Source of the DNA: CAZTXD01 sp964617995
GTDB lineage: Bacteria > Actinomycetota > Acidimicrobiia > Spongiisociales > ZC4RG35
Assembly: GCA_964617995.1 (NCBI GenBank)
Contig: CAZTXD010000008.1
Coordinates: forward strand, 1-47,932
Length of the DNA stretch: 47,932 nucleotides
Direction: 5' to 3'
Within the stretch, counting starts at the first letter, position 1, and each line of letters opens with the position of its first letter. Positions 25,380 through 33,453 of this stretch are shown here, in pieces. Made by a program: the position numbers and the translations under genes. The notes under the pieces were generated by a model. The model searched no databases. It saw only the letters and a program-made list of their open reading frames with translations, and was not told where the DNA came from.

Positions 25380-25410
25380 CTTGATAGTATTACACTCAAG
25401 TTTCCTATAG
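25380..25410 (+). promoter_or_regulatory. HspR operator (HAIR) and promoter of clpB
   Basis: CTTGATA (25380-25386), a 7-bp spacer, and ACTCAAG (25394-25400) match the actinobacterial HAIR operator CTTGAGT-N7-ACTCAAG at 12 of 14 positions. TTGATA at 25381-25386 inside it could be the -35 and CTATAG at 25405-25410 the -10 (18-bp spacing), so bound HspR would cover the promoter. HspR itself is encoded at 44324-44719. Confidence 0.82.
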
Positions 25411-25425
25411 CGAGGGATAGGGCCG

Positions 25426-27993
25426 ATGAACCTGGACAAGCTGACCACCAAGAGCCGCCAGGCTCTGATCGACTCCCGGCAGGTCGCCGCCGCCCACGAT
25501 CACGCCGGGATCGCGCCCGTGCATCTGGGTCTGGCATTGCTCGGCCAGACCGACGGTCTCATCTATCCCCTCCTCACCAAGGTGGGAGCGACCCCTCTCG
25601 AGCTGCGTCGTGCGCTGGAGGACGCCGCCGAGCGACTCCCCAAGGTCTACGGGAGCTCCGATCCGGAGATGACACCGGAGCTGTCCCGGGTGCTGGAGGG
25701 GGCGGACCGGCACCGTCGGGAGATGCGCGACGACTATCTGTCGGTCGAGCATCTGGTACTGGCGCTGGCTGAGGCTCCCGGGGGTGTGGGGGAGGCGTTC
25801 CGCGATCAGGGGTTGACCGTCGAGGCGATACGCGCCGCCCTGGTCGAGGTGCGGGGGAACCAGCGGGTCACCTCCGAAGATCCGGAGTCGACCTTCAACG
25901 CCCTCGAGCAATACGGACGTGACCTCACCGAGCAGGCCCGCAAGGGCAAGCTGGATCCGGTCATCGGGCGGGACGACGAGATTCGCCGCGTCATCCAGGT
26001 GCTGTCGCGCCGGACCAAGAACAATCCCGTTCTCATCGGTGAGCCGGGGGTGGGGAAGACGGCCATCGTGGAGGGTCTCGCCGGTCGCATCGCCGACGGC
26101 GACGTGCCCGACGGTCTCCGCACCAAGCGGATCGTCGCCATCGACCTGGGTGCGCTGGTGGCAGGGGCCAAGTATCGAGGGGAGTTCGAGGAGCGCCTCA
26201 AGGCGGTTCTGGACGAGATAAAGACCTCGGAGGGGGAGATCATCACGTTCATCGACGAGATGCACACCCTGGTGGGAGTAGGTGCGGCCGAGGGGGCCAT
26301 GGATGCCTCCAACATGCTCAAGCCCATGCTGGCCAGGGGGGAGCTGCGCATGATCGGCGCCACCACACTCGACGAGTACCGCAAGCACGTCGAGAAGGAC
26401 GCGGCGCTGGAACGGCGCTTCCAGCCCGTCCACGTCGCTCCTCCCTCGGTGGAGGATGCCATCGGCATTCTGCGGGGACTGAAGGAGCGTTACGAGGTCC
26501 ACCACGGTGTCCGCATCACCGACTCCGCTCTGGTGGCGGCCGCCGTCCTATCGGACAGGTACATCACGGCTCGCTTCCTGCCCGACAAGGCCATCGATCT
26601 GGTCGACGAAGCGGCTTCCCGGCTTCGCATCGAGATCGACTCCATGCCCGAGGAGATCGACGAACTGACCCGTCGCCGTATCCAGCTCGAGATCGAGCGG
26701 GAGGCGTTGCGCAAGGAGTCGGACGATCGCTCCCGGGAGAGGCTGGAGGATCTGGAGGCAGAGCTGGCCGACGTGGGCGAGGAGATCGATGCGCTCACCG
26801 CCCGGTGGGAGCAGGAGAAGGAGGCGATCGCCGGAATCCGCGACGCCAAACAGCAGATCGAGGACGCCAAGGTTCAGGCCGAGCGGGCCGAGAAGGCCGG
26901 CGACCTCCAGCGAGCCGCCGAGTTGCGTTACGGCCGGCTCCGCGACCTGGAAGCGGAGCTGACCGCACGTCAGGAGCAGCTCGAGAAGTTGCACGCCCAG
27001 GGTCGGATGCTGTCGGAGGAGGTGACCGACCAGGACGTGGCCGAGGTCGTGTCACGCTGGACCGGTGTGCCGGTTACCAGGTTGATGCAGGGAGAGATGG
27101 AGAAGCTGGTCCGTCTCGAGGAGAGGCTGCACGAGCGGGTGGTGGGCCAGGAGGTGGCGGTGGAGGCGGTATCGAATGCGGTGCGACGCAACCGGGCCGG
27201 TCTGGCCGATCCGAACCGTCCCATCGGCTCCTTCCTGTTCCTCGGGCCCACCGGTGTCGGCAAGACCGAGCTGGCGAGGGCGCTGGCCGAGTTTCTCTTC
27301 GACGACGAGCGGGCAATGGTGCGTATCGACATGTCCGAGTACCAGGAGCGGCACTCGGTGAGCCGCCTCATCGGTGCGCCACCCGGTTACGTCGGTTACG
27401 ACGAAGGGGGACAGCTCACCGAGGCGGTTCGGCGTCGCCCCTACTCGGTCGTCCTGCTCGACGAGGTGGAGAAGGCCCATCCCGACGTGTTCAACACCCT
27501 CCTGCAGCTGCTCGACGACGGTCGCCTCACCGACGGGCAGGGGAGGACGGTCGACTTCACCAACGCCGTGCTGATCATGACCTCGAACCTGGGATCGGAG
27601 CACATCCAGCCTGACTTGCCCGATGAGGTGATATCGACGCGGGTGATGGAAGCCGTGCGGGGCCACTTCCGTCCGGAGTTCCTCAACCGCATCGACGACG
27701 TGGTGGTGTTCACCCGCCTCAACCGCGAGGACCTGCGGCGGATCGTCGACATCCAGCTCGTGCACCTGCGCCGTCGTCTCGAGGACCGCCGCATCACGCT
27801 GGAGGTGACCGAACCGGCTTCCGATCTGTTGGCCGAGCTGGGTTTCGACCCCGTCTATGGGGCCCGGCCCCTGAAGCGGGTGATCCAAAAGCAGGTGGCC
27901 GACCCCCTGGCCGTGGCCCTGCTCGAAGGGCGCTTCGACGACGGCTCCACCGTCACCGTCGACGCCAAGAACTCCAACCTCGTCCTCACCTGA
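25426..27993 (+). CDS. clpB: ATP-dependent disaggregase ClpB
   Basis: ClpB is a hexameric cytoplasmic AAA+ machine that extracts proteins from aggregates together with DnaK, DnaJ and GrpE. The 855 residues show the usual order: Clp N-domain (1-150), first AAA with Walker A GEPGVGKT (near residue 205) and Walker B IITFIDEMHTLVG, the coiled-coil middle domain (about 400-530), and the second AAA with GPTGVGKTELARALAEF (near 607), SVVLLDEVEKAHPDV and a C-terminal small domain (GARPLKRVIQKQVADPLA). ATG 25426 follows a GAGGGA site. The HAIR operator lies about 26 bp upstream, so heat-shock control by HspR is expected. The TGA stop is the first triplet of repeat copy C. Confidence 0.98.
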   Translation: MNLDKLTTKSRQALIDSRQVAAAHDHAGIAPVHLGLALLGQTDGLIYPLLTKVGATPLELRRALEDAAERLPKVYGSSDPEMTPELSRVLEGADRHRREMRDDYLSVEHLVLALAEAPGGVGEAFRDQGLTVEAIRAALVEVRGNQRVTSEDPESTFNALEQYGRDLTEQARKGKLDPVIGRDDEIRRVIQVLSRRTKNNPVLIGEPGVGKTAIVEGLAGRIADGDVPDGLRTKRIVAIDLGALVAGAKYRGEFEERLKAVLDEIKTSEGEIITFIDEMHTLVGVGAAEGAMDASNMLKPMLARGELRMIGATTLDEYRKHVEKDAALERRFQPVHVAPPSVEDAIGILRGLKERYEVHHGVRITDSALVAAAVLSDRYITARFLPDKAIDLVDEAASRLRIEIDSMPEEIDELTRRRIQLEIEREALRKESDDRSRERLEDLEAELADVGEEIDALTARWEQEKEAIAGIRDAKQQIEDAKVQAERAEKAGDLQRAAELRYGRLRDLEAELTARQEQLEKLHAQGRMLSEEVTDQDVAEVVSRWTGVPVTRLMQGEMEKLVRLEERLHERVVGQEVAVEAVSNAVRRNRAGLADPNRPIGSFLFLGPTGVGKTELARALAEFLFDDERAMVRIDMSEYQERHSVSRLIGAPPGYVGYDEGGQLTEAVRRRPYSVVLLDEVEKAHPDVFNTLLQLLDDGRLTDGQGRTVDFTNAVLIMTSNLGSEHIQPDLPDEVISTRVMEAVRGHFRPEFLNRIDDVVVFTRLNREDLRRIVDIQLVHLRRRLEDRRITLEVTEPASDLLAELGFDPVYGARPLKRVIQKQVADPLAVALLEGRFDDGSTVTVDAKNSNLVLT

Positions 27994-28045
27994 GCGTTTT
28001 TATCAGCGAAACGGTGCGTCTGGCACACCGTTTCGTAGGTGAGAA
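27991..28045 (+). repeat. 55-bp stop-codon hairpin element, copy C
   Basis: It begins with the clpB stop TGA, then GCG TTTTTATCAG. The stem CGAAACGGTG/CACCGTTTCG is perfect here (10 bp, 9-base loop). In RNA the outer bases 27997-28006 and 28036-28045 extend it to a 20-bp stem with one A-A mismatch and four G-U pairs. Confidence 0.9.
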
Positions 28046-28074
28046 CGCCAATGGGCGGCCAACGCCACCACCGG

Positions 28075-28932
28075 TCACGACTCCCGGTGGAAACGCTCCG
28101 GTGGGAACGTCTCGGTACCCAACACCTCACCATCTGCCGAGATGGCGGTGAGGGTCACCTGCCCTGCGGATAGCTCCCCCAAGTCGAAGAAGACGGTCTC
28201 TGCGATCGGACGCTGCCAGAGCCCGCCCTCTCCGTCTACGGAGGCGGTCACGATCGACGTCCCGGCCGGGACGTCGATCCACGTCGCCCATCCGGTGTCC
28301 AGCGGGCCCGGCCCGTTCCTGACGAATAGCCCGGCCGAGGAGGTCCCCCCGCCACAGAAACCAACCCCACCGATAGCCGAGTCATAGCTGCCAGAAGTCA
28401 AACAGATGTGCACGCCGATCGAGTCACCCGTCAGCGATGCGGTGAGACGGTCGAGCACGCTGATGGTCCCGTTGGTGTGGAATAAGACTGACCGACCATT
28501 GACGTCGCCTATGTACACGACAGGTACATCTCCGACCGAGACCGCAGGGTCCCAGCTGGGGATACCGGCCACGAGAGGCTGCTCCATTCCATCGAGGGCG
28601 AGATCGAACTCGGGCCGCGGAGATGGGGAGCCCATCAGGACGTACAGCGTCCCTGCACGAGTATCGATGGTGCCCGATTCACCTTCGACGGGGAGGACGA
28701 CATCTCCGTCGATGAGCAGTTCCCGTGCGGCGACAGCGGTGGCCGCCAGGTGGTCGGCATCTGGTGAGTTCATGAACCACAGCGCGGCTCCCAATGCCGC
28801 CAGGACCGCAGCGACCTGGATCAGCCGACTGGGAAGGTGGTGTCGATCGGAGGGCATGGGCCCAGGTGTCGCCGTGGGCACCCGCCGGCGCTCTGCCGTC
28901 AACTCATCCACGATTCGCTCCTCCAGGCTCAC
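28075..28932 (-). CDS. Membrane protein paired with the ECF sigma gene, possible anti-sigma factor
   Basis: A 285-residue protein with a short cytoplasmic N-terminus (about 35 residues), one membrane helix (about 37-54, IQVAAVLAALGAALWF), and a large extracytoplasmic part with beta-rich, Gly-rich sequence and two cysteines (VHICLTSG, VGFCGGG). It starts with GTG 28932, overlapping the sigma stop as GTGA, so the two are coupled. Position and topology suggest an anti-sigma or sensor role, but the zinc anti-sigma motif HxxxCxxC is absent, so this is inference only. It lies convergent to clpB, with repeat copy C between them. Confidence 0.65.
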   Translation of the reverse strand: MSLEERIVDELTAERRRVPTATPGPMPSDRHHLPSRLIQVAAVLAALGAALWFMNSPDADHLAATAVAARELLIDGDVVLPVEGESGTIDTRAGTLYVLMGSPSPRPEFDLALDGMEQPLVAGIPSWDPAVSVGDVPVVYIGDVNGRSVLFHTNGTISVLDRLTASLTGDSIGVHICLTSGSYDSAIGGVGFCGGGTSSAGLFVRNGPGPLDTGWATWIDVPAGTSIVTASVDGEGGLWQRPIAETVFFDLGELSAGQVTLTAISADGEVLGTETFPPERFHRES

Positions 28933-29565
28933 GACAGCTCCTGCCTCAACTTGACCAGCGCTCGACTGAGACGGGACTTGACCGTCCCCGTTGCGATCTC
29001 CAGTGCCACCGCTACCTCCCGCTCCGACCAGTCTTCCACCAACCGCAGCACCACCACCGCCCGCTGGTCATACGGCAAGGCGCTCACCGCCCGGAACACC
29101 TCCGGATCGGGCACGGGCGGCTGCCAGACCGGCTCGAGAGGGGCGTAGCCGGCGCCACCTCTGGCGACGGCGAATCTGGTCCAACGCCCAGTTGTGAGCC
29201 ACCCGGTATACCCAGCCGACCTGGTTGTTCGCGACGGCGACGGCCTTCCAATGGCGAAGCGCCCGGGTCATCGCCTCGTCGGTAGCCTCCCGGGCCAGGT
29301 CGGGGTCGCGCAACACGACCGCCAGAGGTCGGTATACCTCCTGCCACTGGGCCCGATAGAAAGGCTCGAACTCGCTGTGGCGCAAGCGCTGTGGATTCTC
29401 CACCCGGGACATCATCGTGGGGAGGACGTCCGGGGGTTCGGATCGGTTCCGTCGTATCTGCTTCCTCAACTCGTCATCGTCCAAGGCTCGCAGGAGGTCG
29501 ACACCGGTCGTGTGTCGTCTTCTCATCTGTGCATCCGCAATGACATCGGGCGAGGAGTGTGACAT
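28929..29565 (-). pseudogene. ECF-type sigma factor gene split by a frameshift
   Basis: Sigma-70 region 2 is read in one frame (EFEPFYRAQWQEVYRPLA ... DPDLAREATDEAMTRA ... GWVYRVAHNWALDQIRRR). Region 4 is read in another frame from about 29150 down to 28929 (PEVFRAVSALPYDQRAVVVL, then a typical helix-turn-helix EVAVALEIATGTVKSRLSRA). The two join if one base is skipped near 29151. Unshifted, the first frame ends at 29068 without region 4. A real mutation, an assembly error or programmed frameshifting could each explain it; no slippery homopolymer is seen. The start is uncertain (ATG at 29598, 29565, 29526 or 29415 are in frame; family length favours the last). It is coupled to the membrane protein gene and divergent from typA. 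Confidence 0.75.
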
Positions 29566-29598
29566 GTAGGGGCTGGAAGACTCCCAATGAGGGCGCAT

Positions 29599-29604
29599 TA
29601 CACT
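29599..29604 (+). promoter_or_regulatory. Candidate -10 box of typA
   Basis: TACACT lies 10 nt before GTG 29615, so the message would have only a few leader bases. No good -35 is visible. It overlaps the longest possible start of the divergent sigma gene. Confidence 0.35.
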
Positions 29605-29614
29605 TCAGACCTCC

Positions 29615-31435
29615 GTGCCGGGACCCTCCTCTGTTCGCAACGTGGCGTTGATCGCGCACGTAGACCATGGCAAGACGACTCTCGTCGATGCCATGCTGAA
29701 CGCCGCCGGTGTCTTCGCCGCTCACGAAACCCGGGTGGACCGGGTGATGGACTCCAACGACCAGGAGCGTGAGCGAGGGATCACGATCCTGGCCAAGGCT
29801 GCATCGATCGAGTGGAAGGGCACCAGGATCAACCTGGTCGACACCCCCGGTCACGCCGACTTCGGGGGAGAGGTGGAGCGGGCCCTGACCCTGGTCGATG
29901 GGGTTCTCCTCCTCGTCGACGCCGCCGAGGGACCCATGCCCCAGACCCGCTACGTCCTCACCAAGGCGCTGGCGCGTGGACTACCGGCCGTGCTCGTGGT
30001 GAACAAGGTGGATCGGGCCGACGCTCGCCTGGAGGAGGTGGCCGACGAGGTCTACCAGCTCTTCTTCGATCTCGAGGCCGCCGATCATCACATCGAATTT
30101 CCGATCGTCTCGTCGATCGCGCGGATGGGCCGATCCATGCCCGGCCTGGGTGTTCCGCCCGAGGACTCCGACCTCTCCGCCCTCCTCGACACCCTCGTGG
30201 AGACCATCCCCGCCCCTTCCGGCGATCCCGGGGCCACCCTGCAAGCCCTGGTGACCAACATCGATGGCTCCGATTACCTGGGACGCCTGGCCATCGGTCG
30301 CGTCGAAGAGGGCACCCTCGCGTCGGGACGCCGGGTAGCGGTGGTTCGTGCCGACGGGTCGGTGATCGAGCAACGTCTGGTCTCGCTTCTGGGCTTCGCC
30401 GGTCTCGAACGTGTCGAGGTGGCTGAGAGGGCGGCGGGCGACCTGTTCGTCGTGGCCGGTTTCCCCGAGGTGGAGATCGGCGACACGCTCACCGATCCCT
30501 CCGATCCCAGGCCGCTGCCCCGCCTGGAGGTCGACGAGCCGGTCCTGCGCATGACTTTCGGGGTGAATACCTCACCGATGGCGGGTCGATCGGGAAATCT
30601 CCTCACCTCCCGTCAGATCCGGGCGCGGCTCGAACGGGAGGTGCTGGGCAACGTGTCGATCCGGATAGCCGAGACCTCCAGCCCCGACGTGATCGAAGTC
30701 GCCGGCAGGGGCGAGCTTCAGCTGGCGGTGCTGGTCGAGTCGATGCGTCGGGAGGGCTACGAGCTGCAGGTGAGCCGACCGGAGGTGGTCGTGCGCAACG
30801 TGGACGGCGCCCGCCACGAGCCCCGGGAACGGGTGTTCGTGGATGTGCCCGACGCCTACGTGGGGACCGTCACTCAGACGGTGGCCTCACGCCTGGGCAG
30901 GGTCGAGGACATGCGGCCCGGTGAACGGGGGCGGTCCATCGTGACCATCACAGGCCCGGCCCGCGGGCTGATCGGTTTCCGGTCGGAGCTGGTGACCGCT
31001 ACGCGAGGCACGTCCCTCGTCAATCAGCGGCGAGACGGCTGGATGCCCTGGGCGGGGGAGATGACCGGCCGGTCCGGGGGAGCGATCATCTCCGATCGGA
31101 TGGGAACCGCCACCGGCTACGCCCTCGACAACCTCCAGAAGCGAGGCGAGCTGTTCATCGGACCCGGCGAGCCCGTGTACGAGGGGATGATCATCGGTGA
31201 GAACTCACGGCCCGACGAGATGGTGGCCAATCCGGCCAGAGGCAAGCAGCTCACGAACATCCGGGCTTCCGGATCGGACGAAGCGATCCGCCTCAAGCCG
31301 CCTCGTCGTCTCACCTTGGAAGCCGCCATCGAGTGGATCGAAGACGACGAACTGGTGGAGGTGACACCGGACGCCATCCGGGTTCGAAAGCGCCACCTGG
31401 CCGAAGCACAGCGTCGCCGGGCCAACAAGACCTGA
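29615..31435 (+). CDS. typA: Ribosome-associated GTPase TypA/BipA
   Basis: A 606-residue translational GTPase that binds the ribosome and supports growth under stress and 50S assembly at low temperature in studied bacteria. G1 AHVDHGKTT, the switch region QERERGITI, G3 DTPGHADFGG and G4 NKVD are all present. The BipA-specific second half includes GRGELQLAVLVESMRREGYE, GPARGLIGFRSEL and the KPPRRLTLEAAIEWIEDDEL ending. The start at GTG 29615 puts the G1 motif at residue 13, as usual. Length is normal. It is divergent from the sigma gene and convergent with the ceramidase-like gene. Confidence 0.97.
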   Translation: MPGPSSVRNVALIAHVDHGKTTLVDAMLNAAGVFAAHETRVDRVMDSNDQERERGITILAKAASIEWKGTRINLVDTPGHADFGGEVERALTLVDGVLLLVDAAEGPMPQTRYVLTKALARGLPAVLVVNKVDRADARLEEVADEVYQLFFDLEAADHHIEFPIVSSIARMGRSMPGLGVPPEDSDLSALLDTLVETIPAPSGDPGATLQALVTNIDGSDYLGRLAIGRVEEGTLASGRRVAVVRADGSVIEQRLVSLLGFAGLERVEVAERAAGDLFVVAGFPEVEIGDTLTDPSDPRPLPRLEVDEPVLRMTFGVNTSPMAGRSGNLLTSRQIRARLEREVLGNVSIRIAETSSPDVIEVAGRGELQLAVLVESMRREGYELQVSRPEVVVRNVDGARHEPRERVFVDVPDAYVGTVTQTVASRLGRVEDMRPGERGRSIVTITGPARGLIGFRSELVTATRGTSLVNQRRDGWMPWAGEMTGRSGGAIISDRMGTATGYALDNLQKRGELFIGPGEPVYEGMIIGENSRPDEMVANPARGKQLTNIRASGSDEAIRLKPPRRLTLEAAIEWIEDDELVEVTPDAIRVRKRHLAEAQRRRANKT

Positions 31436-31464
31436 TTCGCTCGTCCGGATCCGGCGTCGACGCG

Positions 31465-31519
31465 TTCTCACCTACGAAACGGTGTGCCAGACGCGCCGTT
31501 TTGCTGATAAAAACCACCA
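31465..31519 (-). repeat. 55-bp stop-codon hairpin element, copy D
   Basis: On the minus strand: TGGTGG, TTTTTATCAG, AAACGGCG, loop CGTCTGGCA, CACCGTTT, CGTAGGTGAGAA. The first triplet, TGA in the other copies, is TGG here and is in frame with the ceramidase-like gene, which therefore continues 15 codons into the element to a TAG. Confidence 0.88.
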
Positions 31520-32056
31520 GGTGGTGGCGGCGGCGGCGGTGAGGTGCCAGAAGGCGTGGCCTTGGAGGAGGGTGTCGGGGTTGCACCAGGGGCCCCCGGA
31601 GGCCGACAGTCGGCCGACGGCGGCGCCGACGCCGAGGAGAGCGAGAGCCCCCCAGGTGGACGGAGTCGGAAACCTGCGGAGGATGGCGACGATGGCAGCG
31701 GCGGCGGCGACCACGGCCAGGGGCTTGGCGGCATCGGGGACGAGGGCGAGGAGCGCTCCGATCACCGCCAGGGCCGGCCACGTCGACCATCGCTCCCAGC
31801 GGCTGCGGTGGGCGCCGGCTACCACCAACAGCCAGGCGAGGGTGACGTCGTGGGCCCACTCGGCTCCGGGGGGCATGGGTCCGTGGAACACGAAGGAGCC
31901 GATTCCCGTCGCCGCCAGCGCCCAGCCCGGCCACACGAGGCCGGAGCGCAGAACGAGCACGGCGCCGATGACGAAGGCGACGGTGGTGACGCTGTTGGCG
32001 GGTTGCCCCCAGAAGCCCTGCAGGATACGCTCACAGTCGGCAATGGCTCCGGTCAT
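31472..32056 (-). CDS. Ceramidase-like (CREST superfamily) membrane protein
   Basis: A 194-residue multi-pass membrane protein, about six hydrophobic segments. The N-terminal DCERILQGFWGQPANSVTTV matches the bacterial alkaline-ceramidase/CREST pattern, followed by a Ser/His site (GSFVFHG), WAHDVTLAWLL with the family Asp, and the C-terminal GHAFWHLTAA. In this superfamily Ser, Asp and His residues form a zinc amidohydrolase site; the lipid substrate here is unknown. The start is ATG 32056, giving the DCER motif at residue 7; the frame stays open to 32116. The last 15 residues (from WWFLSAK) are encoded by repeat copy D and are probably not ancestral. Confidence 0.72.
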   Translation of the reverse strand: MTGAIADCERILQGFWGQPANSVTTVAFVIGAVLVLRSGLVWPGWALAATGIGSFVFHGPMPPGAEWAHDVTLAWLLVVAGAHRSRWERWSTWPALAVIGALLALVPDAAKPLAVVAAAAAIVAILRRFPTPSTWGALALLGVGAAVGRLSASGGPWCNPDTLLQGHAFWHLTAAAATTWWFLSAKRRVWHTVS

Positions 32057-32109
32057 GGGGTAGTCACGGTAGAGGAGGCGAAGGGGCCGGCAGTCGGCGC
32101 ATGAGAATG

Positions 32110-32138
32110 GTCTCATGAATCTCTCATCTGGCGTTCAC
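32110..32138 (+). promoter_or_regulatory. 11-bp-spaced direct repeats upstream of the APH-like gene
   Basis: GTCTCAT (32110-32116) and CTCTCAT (32121-32127) are 11 bp apart, with a weaker CGTTCAC at 32132-32138. The same unit and spacing occur at 33378-33406. This is the layout of OmpR/PhoB-type response-regulator sites. The first unit is also the right arm of ATGAGA-N4-TCTCAT at 32101-32116. The repeats end 24-35 bp before ATG 32162. Confidence 0.55.
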
Positions 32139-32161
32139 CGCGGTTCGCCATCCTGAGGGCC

Positions 32162-33427
32162 ATGGCGGTCCACCCACGTACTTCACAACTCGAGGATCCA
32201 GATCTGCCGGCCGTGGCGACCCTGCTCGCTCCCCTGCCTCCCAGCCCCATTCGGGTGGTGGTCGCCACGGCCGGCGGTGAGATCATCGAATCGGACACCA
32301 CCGCAGTCACTTGGTGGCCCGGAACGAGCATCACGGTCACCTATCGCGTCTCGATCGAGGGAGGGGACCTGGCGGGTACCCACGACTTCGTGGCAGCCGC
32401 CGGCAGGATCCCCGAAGGGGCGGCGGTGCTGGAGGGGGAGACCGATCGAGTAGGAGTGTGGCGGGTTCCACACGATCCCAACCTGCCCGGGTTGGAGGCA
32501 GCGCTCGACCCTGTCCGCACCGGTGAGCTCCTGGAAGGGCTGGGCGTGGAAGGACCGAGGGTATCTCCCTCCCTGCGGGCTTATCGACCGGGCAGACGGG
32601 CAGTCGTGTCGGTGGATGGCCGTCGCCGGGGGATCTACCTCAAGGTCGTCTCGTCGCCACGCCGGATACGAGCCCTCCACCGCAACCACGAGCATCTCTC
32701 CGGCGGTCTACCGGTGCCCGCCAGTCTCGGCTACTCAGAGGACCTGGCTCTGATAGCGCTCCAGTCGATGGCAGGTCGGACGCTGCGCAGGGCCATCGAC
32801 GATGGCGGAGCAAGCCTGCCGTCCCCGGGCGCCGTCACCAGCCTGCTCACCGAGCTCCCGCCGCCACCCGATGACCGCGTGGCGGAATCGCCGATCGATC
32901 GCCTCCCGAAGCTGGCGAGGCTTCTCGCCGCAATCGTGCCGGATCACCAGCAGCGGATCTCCGAGCTGGTCGAGAGGATCGGCCCGGACGCAGACGAGCC
33001 CGGCGTTCCCGTCCACGGTGACTTCTATGAGGCTCAGGTCATGGTCGACGACGGGGGTATCGCAGGCATCCTCGACGTCGACACCTACGGGTGGGGACGA
33101 CCGGGGGACGACCCCGCCACGATGCTGGGGCACCTCTACCTCTGGCAGCACCTCTCCCCGCAGCCGGATCGAGTGCGGACCTACGCCACGGGTCTGCTGT
33201 CCGATTGGGACCGGCTCTACGACCCCGTCGAACTCCGTAGACGGACGGCGGCTGTTCTCCTCACCCTCGCTCCTGGCTCCTTCCGGGTCCAGTCGGCCGA
33301 CTGGCCTTCGGAGACCGTTGCCCGCATCGCCATGGCCGAGGAGTGGCTGGAGAGCGCAGCACGGGTCGATGAGAGAGGTCTCACGTTCGTCTCAGGATCG
33401 TCTCATTCGGACCTGGCAAGTTCGTAG
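32162..33427 (+). CDS. Aminoglycoside-phosphotransferase-fold kinase-like protein
   Basis: A 421-residue cytoplasmic protein of the APH/choline-kinase fold. Its first 120 residues carry an extra beta-rich region. The kinase-like core follows with a Lys-containing strand (RRGIYLKVVSSPRRIRALHR), the catalytic loop VHGDFYEAQVMV and the metal-binding Asp in ILDVDTYGWGRPGDD. Normal APH proteins have HGDxxxxN; here the last position is Gln, so activity may be altered. The substrate is unknown; maltokinase and fructosamine-kinase relatives share this fold. ATG 32162 is preceded by TGAGG. Its 3' end contains the repeats that seem to control the next gene, and its own promoter carries similar repeats, linking it to the two-component system downstream. 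Confidence 0.72.
   Translation: MAVHPRTSQLEDPDLPAVATLLAPLPPSPIRVVVATAGGEIIESDTTAVTWWPGTSITVTYRVSIEGGDLAGTHDFVAAAGRIPEGAAVLEGETDRVGVWRVPHDPNLPGLEAALDPVRTGELLEGLGVEGPRVSPSLRAYRPGRRAVVSVDGRRRGIYLKVVSSPRRIRALHRNHEHLSGGLPVPASLGYSEDLALIALQSMAGRTLRRAIDDGGASLPSPGAVTSLLTELPPPPDDRVAESPIDRLPKLARLLAAIVPDHQQRISELVERIGPDADEPGVPVHGDFYEAQVMVDDGGIAGILDVDTYGWGRPGDDPATMLGHLYLWQHLSPQPDRVRTYATGLLSDWDRLYDPVELRRRTAAVLLTLAPGSFRVQSADWPSETVARIAMAEEWLESAARVDERGLTFVSGSSHSDLASS
33378..33406 (+). promoter_or_regulatory. Three 11-bp-spaced direct repeats upstream of the acidic exported gene
   Basis: GTCTCAC (33378-33384), GTCTCAG (33389-33395) and GTCTCAT (33400-33406) share GTCTCA with an exact 11-bp period, one helical turn. 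They lie in the last codons of the APH-like gene. A plausible -10, TACGGT at 33431-33436, would put the -35 at about 33408, right after the third repeat, the geometry of activation by OmpR/PhoB-type regulators. Confidence 0.65.
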
Positions 33428-33453
33428 CCGTACGGTGCTTGAAAGGAGCAGCC

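Noticed and set aside
22354..31519. The four 55-bp copies as a CRISPR array or classic terminators
   Set aside because: Copies are kilobases apart on both strands with no spacers, and the T-tract lies before the stem rather than after it.
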